DNA of 64,000 bases from Zobellia barbeyronii (GTDB lineage: Bacteria; Bacteroidota; Bacteroidia; Flavobacteriales; Flavobacteriaceae): positions 863,760 to 927,759 of the forward strand of contig NZ_JACATN010000003.1 of the NCBI RefSeq assembly GCF_018603515.1, written 5' to 3'. Shown piece after piece: positions 41,298 to 51,400 of the stretch. Position 1 is the stretch's first letter; each line of letters opens with the position of its first letter. The translations under genes and the position numbers were made by a program. The notes under the pieces are model-generated. The model ran no database searches and was not told the origin of the DNA. It saw only the letters and a program-made list of their open reading frames with translations.

Positions 41298-42440
41298 ATG
41301 GAATTCTCATTATCAGAAGAACATTTAATGATTAGACAGGCTGCGCGCGATTTTGCTCAAAACGAATTGCTGCCCGGCGTTATTGAAAGAGACGAAGCTC
41401 AAAAGTTCCCCACTGAACAAATCAAGAAGCTAGGTGAGCTTGGTTTTTTAGGAATTATGACAGACCCTAAATATAATGGTAGCGGAATGGACACCCTATC
41501 TTATGTTATTGCCATGGAAGAACTCTCCAAAATTGACGCATCTGCGTCTGTTGTAGTTTCCGTAAACAATTCATTAGTTTGCTGGGGATTGGAATCCTTT
41601 GGAAATGAAGAACAGAAGCAAAAATACTTATCACCTTTGGCTTCGGGAGAGGTTATAGGCGCGTTCTGTCTTTCTGAACCTGAAGCAGGCAGCGATGCTA
41701 CTTCACAAAAAACGACTGCTATAGACAAGGGAGACCATTATATTTTAAATGGCACCAAAAACTGGATTACAAACGGCGGTACGGCTAGCACCTATTTGGT
41801 AATAGCCCAAACGGATAGAGAAAAAGGACACAAAGGTATTAATGCCCTTATCGTAGAGAAAGGAATGCCAGGTTTTGAAATAGGCCCTAAAGAAAATAAA
41901 TTGGGCATCCGCGGAAGCGACACTCACTCCCTTAACTTTAATGATGTTAAGGTACCTAAGGAAAATAGGATTGGCGAAGATGGCTTTGGTTTTAAATTTG
42001 CCATGAAAACCCTAGCCGGTGGACGAATAGGTATTGCCGCCCAAGCTCTAGGTATTGCGGCAGGTGCTTATGAAATGGCTCTGAAATATTCCAAACAAAG
42101 AAAAGCTTTTGGAACAGAAATATCCAATCACCAAGCCATAGCTTTTAAACTTGCGGATATGCACGTGCAAATTGAAGCCGCACGTAACTTAGTTTATAAA
42201 TCTGCCTGGGAAAAGGATCAGGGCATGAATTATGATTTATCTGGTGCAATTGCTAAACTTTATGCTTCGCAAGTTGCAATGGACACTACTATTGAAGCTG
42301 TACAAATTCACGGAGGCAACGGTTTTGTTAAGGATTACCACGTAGAACGGCTAATGAGAGATGCCAAAATAACTCAGATCTATGAAGGGACTTCTGAAAT
42401 TCAAAAAATCGTAATTTCAAGAAGTATTTTAAAAGATTAA
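41298..42440 (+). CDS. Acyl-CoA dehydrogenase
   Basis: I start at 41298 (MEFSLSEEHLMIRQAARDF), giving 380 residues, the usual length. The flavoenzyme introduces a double bond into acyl-CoA and hands electrons to ETF (etfB/etfA, 1857-3673). Visible features are FCLSEPEAGSDATSQ and NGTKNWITNGGTASTYL (FAD/substrate loops), QHEAIAFKLADMHV-like NHQAIAFKLADM, VQIHGGNGFVKDYHVERLMRDAKI and the catalytic base E363 in IYEGTSEIQ. The pattern suits a short- to medium-chain enzyme, but chain length cannot be read with certainty. It is divergent from gdh. A nested hairpin lies downstream. Confidence 0.94.
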   Translation: MEFSLSEEHLMIRQAARDFAQNELLPGVIERDEAQKFPTEQIKKLGELGFLGIMTDPKYNGSGMDTLSYVIAMEELSKIDASASVVVSVNNSLVCWGLESFGNEEQKQKYLSPLASGEVIGAFCLSEPEAGSDATSQKTTAIDKGDHYILNGTKNWITNGGTASTYLVIAQTDREKGHKGINALIVEKGMPGFEIGPKENKLGIRGSDTHSLNFNDVKVPKENRIGEDGFGFKFAMKTLAGGRIGIAAQALGIAAGAYEMALKYSKQRKAFGTEISNHQAIAFKLADMHVQIEAARNLVYKSAWEKDQGMNYDLSGAIAKLYASQVAMDTTIEAVQIHGGNGFVKDYHVERLMRDAKITQIYEGTSEIQKIVISRSILKD

Positions 42441-42524
42441 GATTCTACAAGGGACGCACCCCCGTTAAATTTATCACGTTTTTAGCCAAAATCAAGGCTA
42501 AACGCCACAACACCATTCAAAACA

Positions 42525-42576
42525 GAGGGGGTTAACTTCAAAATTGAAGAAATATAACAAATACCCCCTCAAAAAA
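42525..42576 (+). terminator. Nested hairpin after the acyl-CoA dehydrogenase gene
   Basis: GAGGGGGT (42525-42532) pairs perfectly with ACCCCCTC (42563-42570). Inside lies a second palindrome, CTTCAA-AA-TTGAAG (42536-42549). An A-run follows rather than T on the plus strand, so the terminator reading is uncertain. Confidence 0.45.
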
Positions 42577-42655
42577 CCTTTCACAGGTCTATTGAATGTC
42601 CTAATTTTACCATTCTGATAAATTTAGCTCGCATAAAAACCATATCTGAATATTT

Positions 42656-42690
42656 TTCAACGTTTTATTCAAAACGTTGAATTTTTATTT
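42656..42690 (+). terminator. Hairpin with T-tract upstream of gltB
   Basis: A perfect 11-bp stem (TTCAACGTTTT at 42656-42666, AAAACGTTGAA at 42671-42681) with a 4-nt loop is followed by TTTTTATTT. It lies 50 bp before the gltB -7 box and 215 bp past the previous gene. Confidence 0.55.
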
Positions 42691-42730
42691 GATTTGAAAA
42701 GAATAACTGCTAATTATTCATCAGAAATGC

Positions 42731-42738
42731 TATTTTTG
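42731..42738 (+). promoter_or_regulatory. -7 box of gltB promoter
   Basis: TATTTTTG matches TAnnTTTG exactly, 17 bp before the gltB ATG, predicting a leader of about 10 nt. The -33 position shows only CTGC. Confidence 0.55.
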
Positions 42739-42755
42739 AATAAATACCACAATTT

Positions 42756-45700
42756 ATGACGTTGAAGAAGCAAGGGTTGTACCTACCGGAATTTGAACAT
42801 GACAACTGTGGCGCAGGTTTTATCTGTAGCCTTAAAGGAAAGAAGTCTAATGATATCATCCATAAAGCACTAGAGATACTAGATAAATTAGAGCACCGTG
42901 GAGCGGTAAGTTCTGATGGAAAGACTGGTGATGGTGCGGGTATCCTTATAGATGTACCACATGATTTCTTTAAAGCGGTTTGTGATTTTGAACTTCCTGA
43001 ACCAGGTGAGTACGCAGTAGGTAACATATTCTTACCTCAGAAAGATAATCAGCGTGATTTCTGTATTTCTACTTTTGAAGAAAACATAGAAAAGCAAGGC
43101 TTAAAACTATTAGGATGGAGAGATGTTCCGGTAAACAGATCTATTCCTGGCCGTGTTGCTATGGAAACCGAGCCTTTTGTTAAGCAGATTTTCATTGCGA
43201 AGGAAAACCCTGAACAGGACTACTTTAACTTCAACCTTAAATTGTTCATCGCAAGAAAAGTTACGGAGCATTCTGTAATAAATTCAAAACTTTCGGAAAG
43301 CCAGTTCTTTTATGTTCCTAGTCTTTCTACAAAAATTATCATATTCAAAGGGCTTTTGATGCCTAAAGACATCAGCCTATACTATAAAGACCTAATGGAT
43401 CCTCGTGTGGTAACACGTTTATCATTGGTTCACCAACGTTTTTCTACTAACACCTTCCCTACTTGGGATTTGGCACAACCTTTCCGTTACATGTGTCACA
43501 ACGGTGAGATAAACACACTTCGTGGTAACGTATCTAGAATGCGCTCACGAGAAGAATTATTAAAAAGTGATTGGTTCGGAGATGAAATAAAAAACATCTT
43601 ACCTATTATACTTCCCGGAAAATCAGATTCTGCCACTATGGACATGGTTGTAGAACTTTTATTGATGACAGGAAGGTCTTTACCTGAAGTAATGATGGTA
43701 TTGATACCAGAAGCATGGGAAAAAAACCCAGATATGTCTGAAGCTAAAAGAGCTTTCTACGAGTATCACTCATGTATGATGGAACCTTGGGATGGTCCTG
43801 CTTCTGTACCTTTTACCGATGGAAACTATATTGGAGCAGTACTTGACCGTAATGGTCTACGCCCATCTAGATATACGGTTACCAAAAATGACTATGTAAT
43901 CATGTCATCGGAAACTGGTGTATTAGACATCGCTCCTGAAAATGTAGAGTTTCACGGAAGACTTGAACCAGGAAAAATGTTCTTGGTAAATATGGAAGAA
44001 GGCCGCATCATTAACGATGAGGAAATTAAAGAAGACATTGCTAGTCGTCATCCATATAAAAAATGGTTAGATAAAAACCTTGTTCACTTAAAGAACATAC
44101 CTTATAATGATTGTCCGTTATTTTTAGGCGAAGCTTCGCTTGAAAAACGTAAATCTGTTTTTGGTTATACCTTAGAGGATATTAATACTATTATCCTTCC
44201 AATGGGTAAAACTGCCAAAGAGCCAATTGGTTCTATGGGGTCAGATACACCAATTGCAGTGCTTTCTGAGCGTCCGCAGTTGATTTACAATTATTTCCAA
44301 CAATTATTCGCACAAGTTACCAACCCACCGTTGGATGGTATTCGTGAAGAATTGATTACAGATATCAGCCTTACATTAGGTAGTGATCATAATATATTTG
44401 AATTCTCAGAATTACATTGTCGTAAACTGAAAATTCAGAATCCGGTTATATCCAAAGAAGATTTGGATAAAATCAAAAATTACGATGCTAGTCCTGATTA
44501 CAAAGTGGTTTCTATTCCTATGTTATACGAATTAGAAAGAGGCCATAACGGAATAGAAGATGCTCTAGAGTCTGTTTTAGACCAAGCTTCTAAAGCTATT
44601 GATGAGGATGCTAATATTATTATCTTATCTGATAGAAGCGTAAGCGAAACTATGGCGCCAATACCTGCGCTTTTAGCATGCTCTTACGTAAACAGTGGCC
44701 TTCAGCGCTTAGGTAAACGTAATAAACTAAGTATCATAATAGAATCTGCTGAGCCTAGAGAAGTACACCACTTCTGTCTATTGTTCGGTTTTGGCGCCAG
44801 TGCTATTAACCCGTACTTGGTAAACGAAATTATTGGTGAGCAAATTGAAGAAAACAATATTACCGATTTCACTGCTGAAGAAGCCATTAAGAATTACAAC
44901 AAAGCTGTTGGAACAGGTATTCTTAAGGTGATGAACAAAATTGGTATTTCTACTTTGAATTCATACCGAGGTTCTCAACTTTTTGAATGTATTGGTATCA
45001 ACACCAAAGTAGTAGAGAAATATCTACCAAACACACCTACACGTATTCAAGGTATAGGTTTGTATCAAATTGAAAAAGAAGTAGCCAAGCGCCATAAAAA
45101 AGCATTCAGTACAAAAGAAATTGCTGCTAACCTTGATCTTGAAATTGGTGGAGAATACCGATGGAGACGTGATGGAGAAAAGCACATGTTTAACCCGTTA
45201 ACTGTAGCTAAATTACAGAAAGCAGTACGTGGTAACGAAAATGATACTTATAAAGAGTATGCTTCAATGGTGAACGAACAGTCTAAAAACTTGATGACTA
45301 TTCGTGGTTTATTTGAATTCTCTAACTATGACCCTATTCCTTTGGAAGATGTGGAACCATGGACGGAAATCGTAAAACGTTTCAAGACCGGAGCCATGTC
45401 TTACGGATCTATTAGTAAAGAAGCTCACGAAAACTTGGCTATTGCTATGAACCGTATTGGCGGAAAAAGTAATTCTGGTGAAGGTGGAGAAGATGCTGAA
45501 CGTTTCTACAAAAATGCCACAGGTGATTGGAGAAACAGCGCTATAAAACAAGTTGCCTCAGGTCGTTTCGGTGTAACTTCCGATTATTTGACCAATGCAA
45601 AAGAGATACAAATTAAAATGGCACAGGGTGCTAAACCGGGCGAAGGTGGTCAACTACCTGGTCCAAAGGTGAACCCATCTATTGCTAAAACTAGAAATTC

Positions 45701-47264
45701 CACTCCTTATGTAGGATTGATTTCGCCTCCACCGCATCACGATATCTACTCTATTGAAGACCTTTCGCAGTTGATATACGATTTAAAATCGGCTAACAGA
45801 GAAGCACGTATAAACGTGAAACTGGTTTCCGAGGTTGGTGTAGGTACTGTTGCTGCAGGGGTTTCTAAAGCAAAAGCAGATGTTGTTCTTATTTCAGGAT
45901 TTGACGGAGGTACCGGAGCATCGCCATTAACATCATTAAAACATGCTGGTCTACCATGGGAACTTGGTATTGCGGAAGCACAGCAGACTTTGGTCATGAA
46001 CGACCTTAGAAACAGAATTGTTCTTGAATGTGACGGTCAACTTAAAACTGGTCGTGATGTTGCTATCGCCTGTTTACTAGGTGCAGAAGAGTTTGGCTTT
46101 GCAACGGCTCCGCTTGTTGCATCAGGTTGTATTATGATGCGTGTTTGTCATTTAAATACCTGCCCAGTAGGTATTGCCACACAAAACCCAGAACTACGTA
46201 AGAAATTTGCTGGTAAGCCAGAACACGTTGTTAACTACATGTATTTTGTAGCTCAAGAATTACGTGAAATCATGGCGCAGTTAGGTTTCAGAACTATCAA
46301 CGAAATGGTTGGTCAGGTTCAGAAATTAGACCGTAAGAAAGCTATTGATCATTACAAATCTGCAGGAATTGATTTAACTCCGATTTTATATCAAGTTGAT
46401 GTACCAGCAGGAACTAAGTTCTATAACACACAAAAACAAACACACGATATTGATAAGTCAATAGAATTTGACATTATCGCAAAAGCAAATCCATCTTTAT
46501 TTAGAAAAGAAAAACTAACGTTAGAATTTCCTATTAAAAATACGGATAGAGCTGTTGGAGCTATTATCAGTAATGAGATTTCAAAAGTATATGGTGCACA
46601 AGGCTTACCTATAAACACTTTGAAATTGAATTTCACTGGTTCTGCAGGACAAAGCTTTGGTGCCTTTGCAACTAGAGGTTTAACCATGACCGTTAATGGA
46701 AACACCAACGATTACCTTGGTAAAGGACTATCTGGTGCTAAATTAGTTATTAAGGTTCCTGAAAAATGTACTATTGTACCGGAAGACAACGTAATTACCG
46801 GTAACGTTACTCTTTACGGAGCAACAGCAGGACGCGCTTACATAAATGGTAGAGCAGGTGAACGTTTCTGCGTTCGTAACTCAGGTGCCAAAGCAGTAGT
46901 AGAAGGCATTGGTGATCATGGTTGTGAATACATGACCGGAGGTGTTGCCGTTATTCTTGGTGAGGTAGGAAGAAACTTTGGAGCAGGTATGAGTGGTGGA
47001 ATAGCCTTCGTATATGACCAGAATGGTACCTTCAAGAAGAAATGTAATAACACTGACCTGAATTTATTAGAGGTTACTGAAGATAATGATATTAAGGAAT
47101 TGAAAGATTTAATAGAAAGTCACTATAACTCTACTTTGAGTCCGCTAGCACAGCGCATTTTAGAGAAATGGGAAGATTGTCTACCTAAATTTGTCAAGGT
47201 CTTACCTGAAGAATACAAACAGGCATTACTACGTATGGAAAGAGAAAAATTAGAAACTATTTAA
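42756..47264 (+). CDS. gltB: Glutamate synthase, large subunit
   Basis: This 1502-residue subunit makes glutamate from glutamine and 2-oxoglutarate. A 17-residue propeptide precedes C18 (HDNCGAGFICSLKG), which becomes the N-terminal nucleophile of the glutaminase domain (about 18-430). The central domain (about 470-790) follows. The FMN/synthase domain (about 800-1200) has TGAMSYGSISKEAHENLAIAMNRIGGKSNSGEGGED (read in parts) and the 3Fe-4S cysteines C1125, C1131 and C1136 (GCIMMRVCHLNTCPVG). The C-terminal beta-helix is GXG-rich (YGATAGRAYINGRAGERF). Length is normal. gltD follows after 9 bp. Confidence 0.97.
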   Translation: MTLKKQGLYLPEFEHDNCGAGFICSLKGKKSNDIIHKALEILDKLEHRGAVSSDGKTGDGAGILIDVPHDFFKAVCDFELPEPGEYAVGNIFLPQKDNQRDFCISTFEENIEKQGLKLLGWRDVPVNRSIPGRVAMETEPFVKQIFIAKENPEQDYFNFNLKLFIARKVTEHSVINSKLSESQFFYVPSLSTKIIIFKGLLMPKDISLYYKDLMDPRVVTRLSLVHQRFSTNTFPTWDLAQPFRYMCHNGEINTLRGNVSRMRSREELLKSDWFGDEIKNILPIILPGKSDSATMDMVVELLLMTGRSLPEVMMVLIPEAWEKNPDMSEAKRAFYEYHSCMMEPWDGPASVPFTDGNYIGAVLDRNGLRPSRYTVTKNDYVIMSSETGVLDIAPENVEFHGRLEPGKMFLVNMEEGRIINDEEIKEDIASRHPYKKWLDKNLVHLKNIPYNDCPLFLGEASLEKRKSVFGYTLEDINTIILPMGKTAKEPIGSMGSDTPIAVLSERPQLIYNYFQQLFAQVTNPPLDGIREELITDISLTLGSDHNIFEFSELHCRKLKIQNPVISKEDLDKIKNYDASPDYKVVSIPMLYELERGHNGIEDALESVLDQASKAIDEDANIIILSDRSVSETMAPIPALLACSYVNSGLQRLGKRNKLSIIIESAEPREVHHFCLLFGFGASAINPYLVNEIIGEQIEENNITDFTAEEAIKNYNKAVGTGILKVMNKIGISTLNSYRGSQLFECIGINTKVVEKYLPNTPTRIQGIGLYQIEKEVAKRHKKAFSTKEIAANLDLEIGGEYRWRRDGEKHMFNPLTVAKLQKAVRGNENDTYKEYASMVNEQSKNLMTIRGLFEFSNYDPIPLEDVEPWTEIVKRFKTGAMSYGSISKEAHENLAIAMNRIGGKSNSGEGGEDAERFYKNATGDWRNSAIKQVASGRFGVTSDYLTNAKEIQIKMAQGAKPGEGGQLPGPKVNPSIAKTRNSTPYVGLISPPPHHDIYSIEDLSQLIYDLKSANREARINVKLVSEVGVGTVAAGVSKAKADVVLISGFDGGTGASPLTSLKHAGLPWELGIAEAQQTLVMNDLRNRIVLECDGQLKTGRDVAIACLLGAEEFGFATAPLVASGCIMMRVCHLNTCPVGIATQNPELRKKFAGKPEHVVNYMYFVAQELREIMAQLGFRTINEMVGQVQKLDRKKAIDHYKSAGIDLTPILYQVDVPAGTKFYNTQKQTHDIDKSIEFDIIAKANPSLFRKEKLTLEFPIKNTDRAVGAIISNEISKVYGAQGLPINTLKLNFTGSAGQSFGAFATRGLTMTVNGNTNDYLGKGLSGAKLVIKVPEKCTIVPEDNVITGNVTLYGATAGRAYINGRAGERFCVRNSGAKAVVEGIGDHGCEYMTGGVAVILGEVGRNFGAGMSGGIAFVYDQNGTFKKKCNNTDLNLLEVTEDNDIKELKDLIESHYNSTLSPLAQRILEKWEDCLPKFVKVLPEEYKQALLRMEREKLETI

Positions 47265-47273
47265 AGTCGAGAA

Positions 47274-48740
47274 ATGGGAAAGATTACAGGATTTTTGGAA
47301 TTCGATAGAAAAGTAGAATCATACGCGCCTGTTGAAGAACGCGTAAAAAGTTATCATGAGTTCACCGTTCCAATGAACGAGCCAGAACTTAAGGATCAAG
47401 GTGCAAGATGTATGGACTGTGGTATTCCTTTTTGCCATAGTGGTTGTCCATTAGGTAACTTGATTCCAGACTTTAACGATGCGGTATACCGCGGAAAATG
47501 GGAAAAGGCTGCCAAAATTTTACACTCAACGAACAACTTCCCGGAATTTACCGGTAGACTTTGTCCGGCACCTTGTGAAGAGGCTTGTGTATTGGGAATT
47601 AATGAAGACCCGGTAACTATTGAGAATATTGAGAAGAATATTGTAGAAACAGCCTTTAGCAAAGGATGGATAGTTGCTGAACCACCAGAAAACAGAACTG
47701 ATAAAAAAGTAGCTGTAGTAGGTTCTGGCCCTGCCGGTCTTGCTGCTGCTCAACAATTGAACCGTGCGGGACATACGGTTACTGTTTTTGAAAGAGACGA
47801 AAAACCAGGCGGATTATTACGCTATGGTATTCCTGATTTCAAAATGGAAAAAAATGTCATAGACCGTAGACTTAAGGTTTTAGAAGAAGAAGGCATAGAG
47901 TTTAAATGTGGTGTAAACGTTGGTAAAGATATTACCGGAGAAGAACTTCAGAATGATTTTGATGCTGTAGTACTATCTGGTGGAGCTACCATTCGCAGAA
48001 AACTACCTATAGAAGGTGCAGACCTAAAAGGTGTTGTACAGGCTATGGATTTCTTACCACAAAACAACCGAAGAGTAGATGGAGTTAAAAGTTTCGAAAA
48101 TGAAATTTTAGCTACAGGTAAAGACGTTGTTGTAATTGGTGGTGGTGATACTGGATCTGACTGTATAGGAACCTCTATTAGACATGGAGCAACTTCCGTT
48201 TCAAACTTTGAGATTATGCCAATGTCTACTACTGAAAGACCAGAAGGGCAGCCTTGGCCATTTTGGCCTATGCGTTTAAAAACGAGTACTTCTCACAAGG
48301 AAGGTGCTGAACGTTTTTTCAGCATATCTACCAAAAAGTTCTTAGGGGATAAAGACGGTAACTTAACAGGTTTGATTACATCTCAAGTAGAATGGATTAA
48401 AACCCCGGGACAACGCCCACAATTAAAAGAAGTTCCAGGAACAGAGAAAGAATGGAAATGTGAACTAGCGCTTCTAGCATTAGGTTTCACCGGTTCTGAA
48501 ATGACCATTGCAGATCAATTAGGCATTGAAGCAGATGATAGAACTAATATTAAAGCTACTGAAGAAAATTACATGACTAACGTACCAGGCATATTTGCTG
48601 CCGGTGACCAAAGACGTGGCCAATCATTAATTGTTTGGGCTATTTCAGAAGGTCGTCAAGCTGCTTATCACGTAGATAAGTATCTTATGGGAGAATCTGC
48701 TTTACCATTAAAAGGCGAAGGAGATTTACCAAGGGTATAA
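47274..48740 (+). CDS. gltD: Glutamate synthase, small subunit
   Basis: This 488-residue subunit passes NADPH electrons to GltB. The N-terminal domain carries the iron-sulfur cysteines (CMDCGIPFCHSGCPLGNLIPDFN and LCPAPCEEACVLGI). FAD and NADPH domains follow with VAVVGSGPAGLAAAQQL, GGLLRYGIPDFKMEK and VVVIGGGDTGSDCIGTSIRHG. Near the C-terminus, GIFAAGDQRRGQSLIVWAI closes the FAD site. Length is normal. A clear terminator follows. The pair assimilates ammonia as glutamate, complementing the dehydrogenase at 39791. Confidence 0.97.
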   Translation: MGKITGFLEFDRKVESYAPVEERVKSYHEFTVPMNEPELKDQGARCMDCGIPFCHSGCPLGNLIPDFNDAVYRGKWEKAAKILHSTNNFPEFTGRLCPAPCEEACVLGINEDPVTIENIEKNIVETAFSKGWIVAEPPENRTDKKVAVVGSGPAGLAAAQQLNRAGHTVTVFERDEKPGGLLRYGIPDFKMEKNVIDRRLKVLEEEGIEFKCGVNVGKDITGEELQNDFDAVVLSGGATIRRKLPIEGADLKGVVQAMDFLPQNNRRVDGVKSFENEILATGKDVVVIGGGDTGSDCIGTSIRHGATSVSNFEIMPMSTTERPEGQPWPFWPMRLKTSTSHKEGAERFFSISTKKFLGDKDGNLTGLITSQVEWIKTPGQRPQLKEVPGTEKEWKCELALLALGFTGSEMTIADQLGIEADDRTNIKATEENYMTNVPGIFAAGDQRRGQSLIVWAISEGRQAAYHVDKYLMGESALPLKGEGDLPRV

Positions 48741-48769
48741 CCTAGGGTTAGTTTTATAGACTATAATTT

Positions 48770-48803
48770 ATCCAACCCAATTATATTGGGTTGGATTTTT
48801 TTA
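48770..48803 (+). terminator. Terminator after gltD
   Basis: A perfect 11-bp stem (ATCCAACCCAA at 48770-48780 with TTGGGTTGGAT at 48786-48796) and a 5-nt loop are followed by TTTTTTT. Confidence 0.93.
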
Positions 48804-48846
48804 TCCGCTACATCCCAGTAGCAAAAAGCCGCAAAGGTTTCCTATT

Positions 48847-49701
48847 ATGAACATTAGAAAAGTTCTTTTTTACATGATAATTAGTGCTTTGGCATTCACT
48901 CTAATGAATGTTTCTGTAAAGCAGCTTCAACATTATAGTGTTTATCAAATTGTATTTTTCAGAGGTTTTGGCTCCTTCATTCTTACGATGGCTATTCTAA
49001 AACAATTGAAGGTTCCCGTTTTGGGAAATAACAAAAAACTATTGATACTCCGTGCAATTGTAGGTACCAGCTCAATGACTTTATTCTTTATGTCATTGAA
49101 ATATCTCTCTGCAGGTACAGCAGTTTCATTACGTTATTTGGCTCCTATTTTTTCCGCAATTTTTGCCATTTTTCTATTGAAGGAAAAAATAAAGCCTGTG
49201 CAATGGCTATTCTTTATCATTTCCTTTATAGGGGTCCTAACCTTAAAAGGACTCGATTCCAACCTTGATACTACAGGACTGTTATTGGTGTTTGGCGCTG
49301 CAGTTCTTAGTGGACTGGTATATATCATCATTAGCAAAATAGGAAAAGGTGATCACCCCATAGTAATTGTCAATTACTTTATGTTTACAGCAACTATTTT
49401 TGGAGGTGTTTTGGCTATACCTTATTGGGAAAACCCAGTAGGTATAGATTGGGTGTTCTTTCTAACTTTAGGAATCTTTGGATTCATAGGACAGTTATAC
49501 ATGACCAAAGCCTTTCAGATAGCTTCCAACAACCTTGTAGCTCCTTTTAAATATCTTGAAGTGCTATTTACTGGGCTCATTGGATTTATGTGGCTGGGCG
49601 AAGTATATACCATTTGGAGCTTAGTGGGTATTCTTTTAATTATCGCAGGCCTTGTAATGAATGTTGCTTACAAAGCCCGTGACAAAAGATATACGCTTTA
49701 A
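48847..49701 (+). CDS. EamA/DMT-family transporter
   Basis: This 284-residue inner-membrane protein has ten hydrophobic segments in two repeats of five, the drug/metabolite transporter layout. The first repeat begins FYMIISALAFTLMNVSVKQL with YQIVFFRGFGSFILTM. The second begins GLVYIIISKIG and ends KYLEVLFTGLIGFMWLGEVYTIWSLVGILLIIAGLVMN (read in parts). Substrate is unknown. It stands alone after the gltD terminator and is convergent with the sulfatase gene. Confidence 0.92.
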   Translation: MNIRKVLFYMIISALAFTLMNVSVKQLQHYSVYQIVFFRGFGSFILTMAILKQLKVPVLGNNKKLLILRAIVGTSSMTLFFMSLKYLSAGTAVSLRYLAPIFSAIFAIFLLKEKIKPVQWLFFIISFIGVLTLKGLDSNLDTTGLLLVFGAAVLSGLVYIIISKIGKGDHPIVIVNYFMFTATIFGGVLAIPYWENPVGIDWVFFLTLGIFGFIGQLYMTKAFQIASNNLVAPFKYLEVLFTGLIGFMWLGEVYTIWSLVGILLIIAGLVMNVAYKARDKRYTL

Positions 49702-49764
49702 ATACGCATACCGGTAATCATTCAAAATATAAGTACGCTCTAAAAGGGTCTAGCAAGATTTTTA

Positions 49765-51201
49765 TTAATAATCATTTTCTTGTGCACTATTCTCTTGAGA
49801 GGTTTTCCACTCATTCCATGTGGTGACCATTGAACTCAGTATTTCTGGCTCATCCCCTACAAGGTTATTTTGTTCTTTAGGATCATTTATGATATTATAA
49901 AGCTCAAAATTTTGACCCTTATCAGCGCTATATATTTTATACTCATTATTCATGAGAGCTGCTTGCTTCTGAAAGTCAAAAGCTAAAGGTTTATTCCTTT
50001 GCTTTACATCACCTTGAACAATAGGTATTATATCTATACCGTCATATGGACGGTCATTTTTCTCCAAATCAACTCCTAAGATATTCGCTATCGTGGGAAA
50101 ATAATCAGAAGTAAAGCAAGGAGCCTCTACTATGGTTCCAGGCTGCACTTTACCTTGCCACTCCATAATTCCAGGAACCCTAATACCTCCTTCATACAAA
50201 CTTCTTTTTCTACCCTTCAATCCGTTTGTTACCCCTTGGGTTCTACCTGTGGCAGACCCACCTTCCGGTCCATTATCACTTGTATAGAAAAGCACCGTAT
50301 TTTCGGCAACACCCAATGCTTTTAACTTATCTCTAAGGCGGCCTACTTGCTTATCCATAGCTGAAATAACTCCATAGTAATGTTGCTCATCTTCGGAAAG
50401 ATTAGCATAAAGGCTTCGGTCTTCTTCTCCTGCCAAAACTGGTAAATGAGGCGTATGAAACCAAATGACAGTCAAAAACGGTTTTTCACTTTTAACCGCC
50501 TCCTCGATAAATGGAATAGCCCTATCCATAATTACTCTGGAGTCATCTCCTTCTAAATTATCTGTTACTATTTGCTTTGGTCCTGTCCAATATGAAGTAT
50601 TAAAAGGTTGACCTTCTTTTAAACTACCGCTCACATCACCAGCTGATTTTGGCGGTGTAACCATAGGATTCCAAGTAGGTACTTTTGACTCCGTAACAAA
50701 ACTAGAATCAAAACCATGGTCCCAAGGCGGCGCATAATCGGCATCAAATTTTGGCCTCCCTCCTCTATTTGCTTCAATAGTATCTCGCGTTAACGTACCC
50801 AAGTGCCATTTTCCAAAATGACCCGTTGTATACCCAACACTTTCAACCATCTCACCTAAAGTAATTTCCTGAGATTTTATATGACCACAATTGGCATGGC
50901 AAATTCCATAACGCAACGGATGTCTTCCCGTCATTACACTGCCACGTGTAGGAGAACAAACAGCAGATGCCGCATAGAAGCGCTCAAAAACAGCTCCATT
51001 ACTCGCCATTTCATCCAAATTAGGGGTTCTTAGGTGTGGGTGTCCGTTATAGCCAGTATCTCCCCAACCTTGATCATCTGCCATTAGCAAAATGATATTA
51101 GGCCTTTCTTGACCTACAGTGACTACTTCTGATTTTTTAGGCTTTTCAGAACAACCAAGAAACATACTTGCTATGAAAAATCCACTTATAATTAATTTCA
51201 T
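49765..51201 (-). CDS. S1-family sulfatase lipoprotein
   Basis: This 478-residue protein begins with a lipoprotein signal (MKLIISGFFIASMFLGC, lipobox C17). It carries the sulfatase signature C82-S-P-T-R with GSVMTGRHPLRYG, where C82 must be converted to formylglycine. D42 and D43 in LLMADDQGWGD bind calcium, and FYTSDNGPEGG supplies the later metal residues. The C-terminal subdomain (about 370-470) is complete. It probably sits on the cell surface or in the periplasm and removes sulfate from a sugar. The exact S1 subfamily cannot be read. It heads the minus-strand arm of the SusC/D locus. No sulfatase maturase gene is in the window. Confidence 0.92.
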   Translation of the reverse strand: MKLIISGFFIASMFLGCSEKPKKSEVVTVGQERPNIILLMADDQGWGDTGYNGHPHLRTPNLDEMASNGAVFERFYAASAVCSPTRGSVMTGRHPLRYGICHANCGHIKSQEITLGEMVESVGYTTGHFGKWHLGTLTRDTIEANRGGRPKFDADYAPPWDHGFDSSFVTESKVPTWNPMVTPPKSAGDVSGSLKEGQPFNTSYWTGPKQIVTDNLEGDDSRVIMDRAIPFIEEAVKSEKPFLTVIWFHTPHLPVLAGEEDRSLYANLSEDEQHYYGVISAMDKQVGRLRDKLKALGVAENTVLFYTSDNGPEGGSATGRTQGVTNGLKGRKRSLYEGGIRVPGIMEWQGKVQPGTIVEAPCFTSDYFPTIANILGVDLEKNDRPYDGIDIIPIVQGDVKQRNKPLAFDFQKQAALMNNEYKIYSADKGQNFELYNIINDPKEQNNLVGDEPEILSSMVTTWNEWKTSQENSAQENDY

Positions 51202-51400
51202 GATTTTATTCTGGGATTAATAATATAGTTTGATCACCTAAAAAAAATAAGCTTCAAACAATTGTTCAGATTATTGGATTGACAACAAGGATAATGGCTT
51301 ACCTAACTTGATTATTCGGAACTGAGAAGATTACGGCATATTTATCAATACCGTAAAGACACAAATGAAACGTGCCTATGCTTTTTTACGACAAGAAAGT

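Larger units (their letters stand above)
42441..42755. other. Highly structured gap between acyl-CoA dehydrogenase and gltB
   Basis: There is no gene here. Three hairpins follow one another: TTTAGCC/GGCTAAA (42481-42502), the nested GAGGGGGT/ACCCCCTC (42525-42570) and TTCAACGTTTT/AAAACGTTGAA (42656-42681). An exact TAnnTTTG box precedes gltB. The first two plausibly end the upstream transcript, while the third is isolated from both genes. Confidence 0.6.

Noticed and set aside
42756..47264. Minus-strand frames inside gltB, such as 45746-45997
   Set aside because: They are antisense shadows of a strongly conserved coding sequence with no independent features.
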